Positions 9,501-17,593 of a stretch of 64,000 bases of DNA are shown one piece after another. The stretch's first letter is position 1. Each line of letters opens with the position of its first letter. The notes beneath the pieces were generated by a model. The model ran no database searches, had not been told where the DNA came from, and saw nothing but the letters and a program-made list of their open reading frames with translations. Made by a program: the position numbers and the translations under genes. The DNA is from Glycomyces terrestris (GTDB taxonomy: Bacteria; Actinomycetota; Actinomycetes; Mycobacteriales; Micromonosporaceae): the NCBI RefSeq assembly GCF_003933745.1, contig NZ_RSEB01000003.1, forward strand, positions 558,001 to 622,000, written 5' to 3'.

Positions 9501-11607
9501 CCGGCGCGTACTCTTCGTGGCCGGCCGATTCACGCATCGGGATGGCGATCGTGCCGCCGGGTCCGACGAGTACCGCTGGGGTCCCATGTGGGGAGATACG
9601 GCCGATGGCGTCGAAGAAGAGGTCTTCGTTCTCCTGGTTGAGACTAAGGCCGCCTTCCTTGTTGAGGGCGGTCTTGATGCTTTCGGCGATCTCCTCGTAG
9701 TTCTTTGCCAGCCAGCGCAGCTTTAGCGGGTGCGTAGCCAGCATCATCATGCGGTGATCGGCCAGTTCGACGACATCGGACAGGACGACGGCAGCAAGGT
9801 CAAGGTTCGGAGCGTTTTCGGGAACTAGCGTGGTGCGCGCTTCGCGCAGTACGCCTTCCCATTCGCGGACATACGCGTTGATGCTCTCGGCGTCAAGGCC
9901 GCCAGCGAACCGCTCAAATTGCTCTAGCTTGAGGCGTTCGAGCTGAGCCGCGAAATGTGATTCGAGAGTATGCGCAGGCTCGGCGGTGTTCCACTGGCGG
10001 GGGTCGTTGAATTTCTCGAGGAAGGAGTCGAAGGTCAGATTACTGGCATGGCCAGGAGGGTTGCGCCAGCCTTGGATGAGAGCCGCCAGGGCGATCTGGC
10101 CGGGGATTCCCAGAGGCTCCCAGCGAAACCGTCGCTGCGTGCCGCCGTCCATCTCGACCAGGAAGCGCAGCGCAGCCCACTCGGTGTTCGGGTCGAATGG
10201 CTCATTTTCCTCCGGCAGAGGCGGCTTTGTCAGGTCAAGGAGGTAGTCCTTTACCTCGAGGGTCAATCGAAGACCGGTGGAGTCCTGAATGTCTCGCAGA
10301 GTGCGTGCGTACAGGAATGCGAATAGCCAGCGGCTCCACCTCCCTGATTCCTGATTACCTTCAAGACTAACAACAACGGAGCCTTCCTCCTCGTCGGAGA
10401 AGAAGGTGAGCTCTCTCAGCAGGGCACGGATCGGGTCAGGGACGGACTGCGAGTCCGGGAAGGCGAGCTTCTCGACTTTGCGGCGCAACCGCTTAGACAA
10501 CAGTTCGGCTCCGCCGACGGGAGCCTCGTCGAGGAAGCGCTGTGCGGATTCCTGATCTCCACGGTCTAGTGCGTCTTCGATCGCCAGGGAGTCGAACTCG
10601 TCGACCCGCTCGGCGTCCTTCCTCTCGATCTCCTGCCGGACCTGTTGGCCCAGCCCGATCTTCTTGGACTTCTGCCCGAAGACTTCCAGCCAGAGCGTCA
10701 GGTCCTGCAGGCGACGCAGTGCGCGAGGATCCTGCGAAGAGCCGCTGCGGTTGAGGTTCAGCACGAGGCTTTGCATGCGCGATTTCGCAGTCTCGGCGTC
10801 GGTACCGATGTGGCGCAGGGAATCCTCGCTGAACTCGGTCGCGGCAATCCGCTCTATGAGGTCGTCCTCGCTGATCTCCTTACCGTTGGGCTGTTTGAAC
10901 GCGCTGACCGCGACGTTCTTCTGGATCCGGGCGGGCAGTGCGGTGGGCTTGAGAAACAGGTCTCGGTCCGGGAAGAGCTCGAGAGCAGGCAAAGCGGCAG
11001 AGATCTCGGGATATACCAGGCCAGGAGTGTGGATCTGAGTTGCAGCGACCTTCTGTGCCGTCTCGACCAGGAATGTCGCCCAGCGGTGCAAAGATCGCGG
11101 CTCGACCTCGGTGACGACTCGCCAGATCTGCGGAAGGAAATTGGACATCAGAGCCGGAACAGTTCCGGGGCTACCCGCTTCCCGCCAGGCTTCGTCTAGG
11201 AACCTGTCGAACCCGCTCTCGCTGGAGGTGTCCTTGTGGCTACCAAGGATCGTGGCGTCATCTAGGGCATTCATGGCTGCCAGGCCCTGCGCGTCCGGAG
11301 ATTGCCCCCACTCGAAGAGCAGCACTGCCGAGCCCTGTCCAGAGTTTCGCCACTTGGTCAGCTGTTCCTGGGGAGCCAGCAAGTATTCATCAGGAACGCC
11401 CTCGATTGGCTCCGAGGTGCCAACCTTGACGACATAGCCGGGCAACTCCGCAAGCCTGTGTTCCATGTGACGAAGGGCTTCAGCCACGGTCGGCTGGTCG
11501 AATCCGCTGACGCGCAGGACGGCATGGGCCCCGCTGATAGCTTTGACTTTACGGAGTGCTTCGTCAGCGACGAAGCGGCCGAGCGCTCGGATGCTGCTGT
11601 CTGTCAC
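6589..11607 (-). CDS. DptH/DndH-like protein with C-terminal FtsK/HerA-type DNA translocase domain
   Basis: 1672 residues from GTG at 11607, which overlaps the previous stop by 4 bp (GTGA). The first ~1250 residues are mostly unrecognised. A low-complexity Ser/Pro/Thr linker at about 1270-1320 separates them from an FtsK/SpoIIIE-like motor with Walker A AGTTGSGKS near residue 1465, Walker B IVIVLDEYADL near 1560 and a sensor segment HVIAATQRP. It ends at the motor, with no FtsK gamma domain. Size, order and terminal motor match DptH, the large ATPase of phosphorothioate-dependent restriction (DptFGH). It probably translocates on DNA and drives restriction with its two partners. The name rests on architecture and order, not on an alignment. 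Confidence 0.65.
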   Translation of the reverse strand: MTDSSIRALGRFVADEALRKVKAISGAHAVLRVSGFDQPTVAEALRHMEHRLAELPGYVVKVGTSEPIEGVPDEYLLAPQEQLTKWRNSGQGSAVLLFEWGQSPDAQGLAAMNALDDATILGSHKDTSSESGFDRFLDEAWREAGSPGTVPALMSNFLPQIWRVVTEVEPRSLHRWATFLVETAQKVAATQIHTPGLVYPEISAALPALELFPDRDLFLKPTALPARIQKNVAVSAFKQPNGKEISEDDLIERIAATEFSEDSLRHIGTDAETAKSRMQSLVLNLNRSGSSQDPRALRRLQDLTLWLEVFGQKSKKIGLGQQVRQEIERKDAERVDEFDSLAIEDALDRGDQESAQRFLDEAPVGGAELLSKRLRRKVEKLAFPDSQSVPDPIRALLRELTFFSDEEEGSVVVSLEGNQESGRWSRWLFAFLYARTLRDIQDSTGLRLTLEVKDYLLDLTKPPLPEENEPFDPNTEWAALRFLVEMDGGTQRRFRWEPLGIPGQIALAALIQGWRNPPGHASNLTFDSFLEKFNDPRQWNTAEPAHTLESHFAAQLERLKLEQFERFAGGLDAESINAYVREWEGVLREARTTLVPENAPNLDLAAVVLSDVVELADHRMMMLATHPLKLRWLAKNYEEIAESIKTALNKEGGLSLNQENEDLFFDAIGRISPHGTPAVLVGPGGTIAIPMRESAGHEEYAPVRVGGNESKEWLSSVDETAIDEMVRVITDYLTTYPHKLDGLRVLLLDRNGDPVLPMRVAKQVRSKNPRLKVDLVVLAPQHTHHEIIQGFDLHFAGAEISEDTFLPDVQLILQAWEPDQEADLSGLADTIDVALAPALFGTQTSIKESTKKESLSGSFNPWKHPASHNLAQTSENVVRALLPETADETLESWSTLCVRYDRRSPVSRESVDGIDYFEMQVQFDQHQALFATLHDVAHWVVTLDSFIGREQIDALHNRPDVILVRPNVGKNESYTLIVSSQTGRQFVVQRLQRRLEQIHVATAEDAEDIATRFYEVGRNVAPGAVLRSLGIGTTVNEVVGLVATRYVIDQQFPVATKGPSLVTWISFDEHHRWFGRGHKTRADLGRFVLTVQDDGIIRLDVLVAESKFRQVFDIGSAEEQLNRTTDLCVDAFRSDGETRHDRPFWLDELAAAIAQTSGHAMHPQDLPSRVFVGTEDHQQLQAKVLDALRSEQVQLGQVTGVAVAIAAEEDKAAPEVGSLGRHALVRLNKHELLNLITALRANLDPVSANPVVVAAGLDEIKGVAGEADLLSSRGKSAGLPPSGSSTTPGSGAEVTVDSAESESPATRPSDPRADHTPLTAGHVGLAEEELRDRYNKVLNVFARHKVDVVAPESEMWKEGPGFYIFRFIPSPGVTVDKLINRRDEIFLALELPSGFNILTRKDRGAVLFEIPKIDDEKFGIDAKNLWRQCQVDPLRLIAPLGADIEGNPVTVDLSSADSPHLLVAGTTGSGKSVALDTILKGLVRYDKSALRLRLVDPKGTELVDFEDDPHLDGVIGMDAADAIEILEETVEEMAMRYKDMKAIRTRKLVEYNSKVGKTDQKPWIVIVLDEYADLTSDPDEKKQIESLLKRLTQKARAAGIHVIAATQRPSADVISTTIRSNFPAQLALRVKSSTDSRIILDETGAEALAGQGDAFLHTAKGTVRLQVAYDGG

Positions 11608-13058
11608 CGGGGCTCCCCTCGAACCATGCTGGTGGCATCTGAATATTGAGTGAGCAGACCAATCGCGGCCAGCTTCTCCCGGAACGCCTTGCCGTTGTGG
11701 TCAAGGACCGACGAGTCAACTACTCGGGCCAACGGACTTACAGCCGCGACCTTGTTCTCCACAATCAGCCCGTACTTCTCACGGAGCAGCACGCAGAATT
11801 GGTCGAACTCCATCTCGGTCTCCTGCGAGACAGTGGCGGCAACCAAGCTCTCAAGCATCGGAGGCTTCATGGTGAAGTGCCGGCGCCCCGTAGTCGCGTT
11901 CAGTGCTCCCACCGCAGCGAGGGTCTCGGTGAAGAATAGTCGAGGGGATTCGGCCGCCTTGGTGCCTTCCTTGGCGAACTTCTCGTAGCGGCGCAGCCTT
12001 GCTTCGTTGCCTTCGGCTCGGATTGCGTCGATCATTTGCTGGGTCTGGAGACTGATGGCGTTGCCGATGTCGTTGCGAAAACTGGCAAGGGCCTTCTGCG
12101 ACTCTCTGCGCAGAGTAGTCGGCTGGTTGCCGAAGTCCATCAGGATCGACTCAGCGTCCTCAGCCCCGAGCTTCCGACGCGCGAGTCGCAGCTGGTGGCG
12201 TGCCAGGCAGTAAGGCACCCAGTGCATGAGACTCTCGGTTCGTTTGGCCCTGGGTACCGTCGCCGTCCGAGCGACGATGTTCCGGACCCCTTCCCTCAGC
12301 AGTTCAGGCCAGGGGCTGAGATCGTCGTGCAGCTGGATCTCCGTGTCTGTGCTTTCCATGGGCACGTCGTCGTAGTCGAAGTCGTGCGCGCTAAGAGCCT
12401 TGGCAAGGTTGCCCAGTGGAGTATCGCTGTCCTGCACGAGGTCGTGCAGACCTTTCCTGGTCGCTTCCTTGCGTTCAAGGTCGGTGTCGGTGCGCAGTGC
12501 CTTGTAGGCCCAGATGCCGCCATCCCGGAAGAGGTAGCGCTCGATGCTCGGGGCCTTGATGCCAGCCGCGACCTTGGCCGCCTGCTTGCGCTTCTTGTCG
12601 GTGCTTCTGGATGAGGCATCGATCTTCAGGATAGGCCGTTCAACTGCGTCGTAGTGGATGAGCTCACCGATGAACGGATAGATGTGCACGCCGAACCAGC
12701 TGGGCTGCCCACGGCGCCCGGGAATCTCGACCAGCAGGGACGAGAACAGGGCGTGGAGAGTCTCCATCGTCTCAGGTGAATCCAGCTCGACGGCCTTGCC
12801 GAGTTCTTCATCCCCCTCGACGACAGGAGCTTTGGTCGCGATCCGTCGGACCAGGTCGTGCGAGGTTCGCTTGAAGGCGACCCTGGCTCCGTCGTCCAGG
12901 AGCTCTGCGAATCGCTCTGGGTCCGCTTGATGCGCCAGGTAGACGCCGCGGGCGATCGCGAGCATCTCGAGTGAGATGTAGAAGCCGCGACCCTGACGTT
13001 CGGTATTCACCCCGAAAAGCTTGAGGACCACCTCTGCCTTGGGACGGTCAACAATCAT
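11604..13058 (-). CDS. DptG-like middle protein of the restriction operon
   Basis: 484 residues from ATG at 13058, which overlaps the ATPase stop (ATGA); its own stop overlaps the next start (GTGA). I see no catalytic motif, membrane segment or signal peptide. The protein is charged and mainly helical, with a lysine-rich patch (STDKKRKQAAK) near residue 165 that could touch nucleic acid. Its place between a DptF-like ATPase and a DptH-like translocase, with 4-bp overlaps on both sides, and its length fit DptG, whose role in the Dpt complex is still poorly defined. Assignment is by context and size. It may instead be a functional replacement specific to this island. Confidence 0.55.
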   Translation of the reverse strand: MIVDRPKAEVVLKLFGVNTERQGRGFYISLEMLAIARGVYLAHQADPERFAELLDDGARVAFKRTSHDLVRRIATKAPVVEGDEELGKAVELDSPETMETLHALFSSLLVEIPGRRGQPSWFGVHIYPFIGELIHYDAVERPILKIDASSRSTDKKRKQAAKVAAGIKAPSIERYLFRDGGIWAYKALRTDTDLERKEATRKGLHDLVQDSDTPLGNLAKALSAHDFDYDDVPMESTDTEIQLHDDLSPWPELLREGVRNIVARTATVPRAKRTESLMHWVPYCLARHQLRLARRKLGAEDAESILMDFGNQPTTLRRESQKALASFRNDIGNAISLQTQQMIDAIRAEGNEARLRRYEKFAKEGTKAAESPRLFFTETLAAVGALNATTGRRHFTMKPPMLESLVAATVSQETEMEFDQFCVLLREKYGLIVENKVAAVSPLARVVDSSVLDHNGKAFREKLAAIGLLTQYSDATSMVRGEPR

Positions 13059-14884
13059 GCGCGCACCGACCTGATCCTGTCGCCTGTATCGATCGTGAGC
13101 TTCCTCATGACATCGCCTACGAGCACCTGAATATCGTTCTCCCTGCTCGAGGAATCTGTCAGCTCCGCCAAGGCCCCACTCAGGCCGCGGATCTCTGCCT
13201 CGTGCTGGACTTCGCTGCGTAGGCCTGCAGCCCACCGTGTCAGCAGCTCGAAGCGCAAAAGGTCCGCTTCCACCGAGACCGCGTCCTTGTCTGGCTCGAC
13301 AGCCGGAATACGGATGTAGATCGCCCGGTTGAGCCACTCGACAGCGTCCTGCATCTCTGGAACGGCACCCGCGTTGCTTTCCCTCTGCCACTGGGTGACC
13401 TGGTCAACGACCTCAACACCCCTGCCGGACACTCGCCGGGAGATCACGGCCGCACGTGAGCGGTGGGTGAAGAAGGCGGGATCCAGGATGAAGAAGTCGG
13501 GGTTGCTTCCCGCCCGGTGGATGCCCTGGACGGCCTCGAGTCCCTTGAGGAAGCGGTCCCGCACCCTGGTATCTGCTGGGTCCCGGTTCATGTCCTGGGC
13601 AAGGATGAAATCGTCGCCGGCTTGCAGACCCATGCGAGCGAATCGGTCGGTCTTGTCCTCGCTGTTGAAGAAGTCAGCTCGTCGCAAGAACGTGTACAAG
13701 CTACGCAACTGTTCGGCCTGCTTCTGGGCGTCCCGATTCGTACGGACCTTCTGCAGATAGCTGTTGGCGTCCGCGGGAGGGAAGTCCCCGGCCGTGTCCG
13801 GGTCCAGTCGATCGTCGACCTGGCGGCGGGAGACCTTGCCCGGGTCCAGCTTTCGTAGGGCGAAAAAGGTGGGGACCCGATGACGATCTTGCTGGCCCAG
13901 CTGGTCGCCGAAGAGCGCCTGATGGTACAGGTGAGGAGCCTGCCAGAACCGGTTCGAGGGAGACCACCGGTACTTGGCATGGACGTCCTCGCAGGAAAGG
14001 CCGCCCGTGAGCATATAACTGGTCACCGAAAGTGCCTGACGGGTCGTGACTACGGCCCCAGTCTGCTCGGCCGCGGCGAACACGGCCCGGACCGCCTCCC
14101 GGCGATGAGGCCCGCGAGCAGGATCGCCTAGTGCTTCACGGTTGGCAAGGATCGGGCAGATCTTTCGTGCATCACAAGTGTCGCAGGACTTCCAACGCGA
14201 AGATTGCTGCGACGTCCACTGCTTCAAGATCCACGGAATGAGCCCACCGCTGCCGCTGTCGGCAGCTACCGACTGATAATTGAGGTTGATGACGACGACT
14301 GCGCCCTCGGGGTCGCTGACCTGACCTCGGGCCACCCCGTCAGTTAGGACTCTAACCAGGATCTTGGCGCGCCCGGTGCCTCCGCGATCAGGATTGTCGT
14401 CCTCGGCTACGCACTTCCGTAGTTGGCCCTCGTTCGCGCAGATGATCGCGATGCCGCCGTCGGGAGGATCGAGCAGCTCGACGAGCTTCCGGGCACCTTC
14501 CTGGGGATTCAGTTCGCTGAGGTCCTTGAGGATGTAAAGCTCGCGCCCGCTATGGGACCGTCCGATGGGGCGGCTGGCATCCCCGTACTCGGACAGATCA
14601 CGGCGGACTCCCTTTCGGGCGTCTGCGTTCGACTCAGCCTCGGGCCGCAACTTGGCCAGGAGGTTGGCGCACAGGCTGGTCTTGCCGTGTCCGGCGTCGC
14701 CCGTGAGGACGATGGTCTTCGTGGCCGGCTTCTCGATGGCCCTAAGCAGGTACTCGAGCGTCGCCACGGGAAACTGCGGTCCCGACCAGTCGGCGTGCAG
14801 CTCGTAGACCATCTCAGCGGTGTCGGCATCGAACGGCTGATAACCACGTATCCGCTCGACGTGTTTGTTGACTTCTAGCGGCAT
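13055..14884 (-). CDS. DptF-like P-loop ATPase, first gene of the restriction operon
   Basis: 609 residues. The start chosen is ATG at 14884, because GAAGGA lies 7 nt upstream; an in-frame TTG at 14902 would add six residues. Walker A is GDAGHGKTS at residues 62-70, with hydrophobic strands typical of an AAA/STAND core, and IIICANEGQL-like sensor text near 147-155. Three cysteines at about 234, 237 and 243 (CDTCDARKIC) form a possible metal-binding knuckle, followed by PILANRE. A P-loop protein of this size preceding a DptG-sized and a DptH-like gene fits DptF of phosphorothioate-dependent restriction. It likely supplies regulated ATP hydrolysis to the complex. Confidence is moderate because the family name cannot be verified here. 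Confidence 0.6.
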   Translation of the reverse strand: MPLEVNKHVERIRGYQPFDADTAEMVYELHADWSGPQFPVATLEYLLRAIEKPATKTIVLTGDAGHGKTSLCANLLAKLRPEAESNADARKGVRRDLSEYGDASRPIGRSHSGRELYILKDLSELNPQEGARKLVELLDPPDGGIAIICANEGQLRKCVAEDDNPDRGGTGRAKILVRVLTDGVARGQVSDPEGAVVVINLNYQSVAADSGSGGLIPWILKQWTSQQSSRWKSCDTCDARKICPILANREALGDPARGPHRREAVRAVFAAAEQTGAVVTTRQALSVTSYMLTGGLSCEDVHAKYRWSPSNRFWQAPHLYHQALFGDQLGQQDRHRVPTFFALRKLDPGKVSRRQVDDRLDPDTAGDFPPADANSYLQKVRTNRDAQKQAEQLRSLYTFLRRADFFNSEDKTDRFARMGLQAGDDFILAQDMNRDPADTRVRDRFLKGLEAVQGIHRAGSNPDFFILDPAFFTHRSRAAVISRRVSGRGVEVVDQVTQWQRESNAGAVPEMQDAVEWLNRAIYIRIPAVEPDKDAVSVEADLLRFELLTRWAAGLRSEVQHEAEIRGLSGALAELTDSSSRENDIQVLVGDVMRKLTIDTGDRIRSVRA

Positions 14885-15395
14885 GCTGCTGTCCTTCGTC
14901 AACCGGACTGGGGGTGTTCCGAGATTCTAGCTGCCAGCAACGCCTTCGTGGCGTCCGGGACTTGCGGAGCGTTAGGCTACGCGTGCGAACAGTAGATCAC
15001 ATCAGCGATTCTGTCGATGGTTCAGCGCGCCGCCAGGGAGGCGGAGACTCCTGTTGAAGTGAGGAACCGCCCTATCAGGGCCCGGAAGGCCAGCCTCTAC
15101 CCGCAGTGGTCCACCAGGATCTGGCTGGGGCTCAGCCGGAAGAGTCGCATGTGGCCGTCAGTAGCGTTATCCTCGTGTCGCCCCTGCCGTCGCTTCCCAT
15201 CAAGGCGAGCCTGGTCGCCAGGTGACACGGCCAGCCCTTGAGTCAACGGGGCCAGCAGCGAGGCCACTGCCACCTTGTTCTTGTGCAAGGCTCATATCAC
15301 GATCCATAAGTGCCGCAACGACTCTGTCCAAGGTGACTTCGAGAACACCCACGAATTGTTGAGCCTGGACCGTCGACGAGCCGTGAGGAAGCCGA
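14885..15395. other. Divergent control region between the Dpt-like operon and dcm
   Basis: About 510 bp separate the two divergent transcription units of the island. It contains weak small reading frames on both strands (for example a 63-codon one on minus at 15097-15288), none with a convincing ribosome site or recognisable product. A -10-like sequence is visible only next to dcm. It must carry both promoters, and an overlooked small regulator or RNA is possible. Confidence 0.5.
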
Positions 15396-15408
15396 TAAGA
15401 TTAGACGA
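15373..15408 (+). promoter_or_regulatory. Putative promoter giving a leaderless dcm transcript
   Basis: A TCGACG -35-like hexamer at 15373-15378, a 17-bp spacer and a TAAGAT -10 at 15396-15401 lie only 6 bp before the ATG at 15408. No Shine-Dalgarno is present, so transcription would start at or next to the ATG. Confidence 0.5.
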
Positions 15409-16463
15409 TGCGGTCCCTTGAATCTCCCGTTGTTGCGGTCGACCTGTTCTGTGGCGCAGGAGGGCTCTCGCTTGGCCTTAAGCAAGCAGGCGTTCGCGTT
15501 GCCGCTGGTGTCGATCTGGATCCAGCATGCCGATACCCGTTCGAACGGAACTTGAAGGCGAAGTACCTTCTCAAAGATGTAGCCAAGCTGACAGGCGAGG
15601 ACCTACAGCAACTATGGGGTGACGCTGAGTACCGGCTACTTGCTGGATGCGCACCATGCCAACCGTTCTCGAGTCACCGGCGCGGAGCTGATACAAGCAA
15701 CGAGGAAAACTGGGACCTTCTGTCACATTTCGGTAGACTCATCAAAGACACAGTTCCTCACTTCGTCACCATGGAGAACGTCTCACGCCTCAAGCGCATG
15801 CCAGTGTTCACGAGGTTCGTCGAAACACTCATTGAGCTCGGCTACGAAGTCGACTTCGGAATTCTCTACGGACCCGAGTTCGGACTACCGCAAGAGCGCC
15901 GCAGGTTGGTACTTGTAGCCTCTCGCATCGGTTTCATCAGTCTCCCTCGAGGCTCGAAGAAGAAGTTCAGAACCGTCAGGGACACCATTGAGAAGCTGCC
16001 CCCTCTGCAGAGCGGAGAGTCAGATCCTAACGATGTCCTCCACACGGCGCGACAGCTCTCCCCCATCAATCTGCGGCGGATCAAGGCGTCCAAGCCTGGT
16101 GGGACGTGGCGCGACTGGCCGGAAGAGCTGGTTGCGCCTTGCCACAAGAAATCCAGCGGGTCAAGCTTCCAGGCGTTCTACGGGAGGATGTTGTGGGATG
16201 CTCCCTCTCCCACGATCACCACACAGGCCTACAACCTCGGAACAGGGCGATTCGGTCATCCGGCGCAAGATCGGTCGCTTACTCTTCGGGAGGCCGCGAT
16301 GCTCCAAGGCTTTCCTCGTACCTACAGATTCGTGCCGCCGACGGAGCGCCCGAGCATGAACACCGTTGGTCGATTGATCGGCAACGCGGTACCTCCCGTC
16401 TTCGGCAAGGCCGTCGGACGAGAGTTTCTGGAGCTCGTGAGACTCCAAGAGGGTAAGGGGTAG
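15408..16463 (+). CDS. dcm: DNA (cytosine-5)-methyltransferase
   Basis: 351 residues with all main C5-methyltransferase motifs in order: motif I DLFCGAGGLSLG (12-23, SAM binding), motif IV GCAPCQPFS with catalytic Cys84, motif VI ENV (123-125), motif VIII QERRR (162-166), a target-recognition region at about 190-290, and motif X GNAVPP near 328. The length is normal for a single-specificity enzyme. It methylates cytosine in a short site that cannot be deduced from sequence. It is followed after 42 bp by a Vsr gene on the same strand and faces the DptFGH-like operon. With no type II endonuclease nearby, it is either solitary or the protective modification for that operon. GC is lower than in the flanking chromosome. 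Confidence 0.95.
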   Translation: MRSLESPVVAVDLFCGAGGLSLGLKQAGVRVAAGVDLDPACRYPFERNLKAKYLLKDVAKLTGEDLQQLWGDAEYRLLAGCAPCQPFSSHRRGADTSNEENWDLLSHFGRLIKDTVPHFVTMENVSRLKRMPVFTRFVETLIELGYEVDFGILYGPEFGLPQERRRLVLVASRIGFISLPRGSKKKFRTVRDTIEKLPPLQSGESDPNDVLHTARQLSPINLRRIKASKPGGTWRDWPEELVAPCHKKSSGSSFQAFYGRMLWDAPSPTITTQAYNLGTGRFGHPAQDRSLTLREAAMLQGFPRTYRFVPPTERPSMNTVGRLIGNAVPPVFGKAVGREFLELVRLQEGKG

Positions 16464-16505
16464 AACGAGGACGAGGCAGTCAGAGGTGCCAAGTACGGTG
16501 GAGGC

Positions 16506-17051
16506 ATGGAACGCCAGGTCGAATCGTGGGCTTCGAGCGAGGCCGCTCGCGCCAAGATGCGAGCGAATCGAGCCCGGGACACAAAGCCTGAGCTTCGGCT
16601 CAGACGCGCCGTCCATGCCCTCGGCCTGCGGTACCGGGTCTCCGCCCACCCCATCCCCAGCTTTCGTCGCACGGCAGATCTGGTCTTCAGCCGCGTCAGG
16701 CTTGCGGTGTTCCTCGACGGCTGCTTCTGGCACGGCTGCCCGGAGCACGGTTCACGACCGAAGACAAATCCTGCCTTTTGGCATGCCAAGATCGAGCGAA
16801 ACATGGAAAGAGACGCTCAGACCACCGCGCGACTTCGCGAAGAAGGGTGGACAGTCCTCCGCATCTGGGAGCACCAGGACCTCACGGCGGCGGCGCAGGA
16901 AGTCGCCATGACATACCGAACGCTCCTTTCCCAACTGATCATCTGCGAAGCGACACCAACGCAAACCTCCAGCGATCTCGCGACTTGCCAAGTATCGAAT
17001 CTTGGGGTGGGCGATGGCCCGTCGGCCGCACCGATCTGTCGGTCCACCTGA
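16506..17051 (+). CDS. vsr: Very short patch repair endonuclease (Vsr)
   Basis: 181 residues. It carries the Vsr signatures: MRANRARDTKPELRLRR (18-34), an acidic catalytic aspartate in TADLVF (Asp58), the zinc/active-site segment DGCFWHGCPEH (71-81) and the tail helix WTVLRIWEHQDL (115-126). Vsr nicks T:G mismatches made by deamination of 5-methylcytosine at the sites of its companion methyltransferase. A gap of only 42 bp after dcm suggests co-transcription. The usual core ends near residue 145. The last ~35 residues (rich in Thr, Ser and Gly) do not look like the family and may be a read-through into degraded DNA. GGAGG lies just one base before the ATG, which is too close for an ideal ribosome site. 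Confidence 0.9.
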   Translation: MERQVESWASSEAARAKMRANRARDTKPELRLRRAVHALGLRYRVSAHPIPSFRRTADLVFSRVRLAVFLDGCFWHGCPEHGSRPKTNPAFWHAKIERNMERDAQTTARLREEGWTVLRIWEHQDLTAAAQEVAMTYRTLLSQLIICEATPTQTSSDLATCQVSNLGVGDGPSAAPICRST

Positions 17052-17060
17052 ATCGAATAG

Positions 17061-17570
17061 ACTTCGAAGCACCTGTTCATCAAGACGAGAGCGGACCGTG
17101 AGCGGGGACATCTACGTATCGAGAGGATCGACATCGAGCCGCCGGTGACCGAGGTCGAGGTCGAGACGATGATCTCCGCGGGGAAGTACCAGAAGGTCAC
17201 GGGCCAGCAAGGGCGGATCGGCGACTGCTACTTCGTCAAAGTCGGCGATAGCGGCGTGATCGGCCTTGCGATGCCCCATGCGCGATAAAGATGGCGTTCT
17301 CCGCCGTCGAGGCATCTGCGTTCAGGGAAATCCCTGACAATGCTCAGCAAGACTCGGCTCTCGGGGACCAGCTCCGCAAGATCGTGGCCGACTTCGGCAT
17401 TCGCGCCTGCCGGGACCTCCAGAACCTTCGACCAAGTTCTTTGCATCCAGGAAGGCGACGCCGAGTACATGCTCATCGTCGAGGGCGGCCGCGTAGTGAA
17501 AGTCCGGAACGTCAAGACAAGCGAAAGCCAAGCGGAGACTACGGTGACAGCACCGCAGGCCAGGAGTTAA
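17061..17570 (+). pseudogene. Fragments of unrecognised genes at the island's right end
   Basis: Two protein-like stretches lack proper starts. At 17061-17288 an open frame without ATG/GTG/TTG reads ...RADRERGHLRIERID..., then KVTGQQGRIGDCYFVKVGDS, and stops at TAA 17286. At about 17430-17570 a second frame reads FDQVLCIQEGDAEYMLIVEG and continues to a TGA-free end at TAA near 17568. Composition and residue pattern look like real coding sequence that has been cut. I do not recognise the families. They may be debris from recombination next to the tRNA. Confidence 0.4.
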
Positions 17571-17583
17571 TACTCCTGACCTG
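17556..17583. terminator. Hairpin downstream of tRNA-Pro
   Basis: CAGGCCAGGAGT and ACTCCTGACCTG form a near-perfect 11-12 bp stem around TAAT, 8 bp beyond the encoded CCA of the minus-strand tRNA. It likely ends tRNA transcription. It could also be a recombination-junction remnant. Confidence 0.55.
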
Positions 17584-17593
17584 CGAGTTTTGG

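Noticed and set aside
13059..13391. N-terminal extension of the DptG-like gene in the long open frame
   Set aside because: It lies inside the ATPase gene; the ATG at 13058 with a 4-bp overlap is the natural start.
15017..15241. Small plus-strand gene in the island control region
   Set aside because: No ribosome site and no protein-like pattern.
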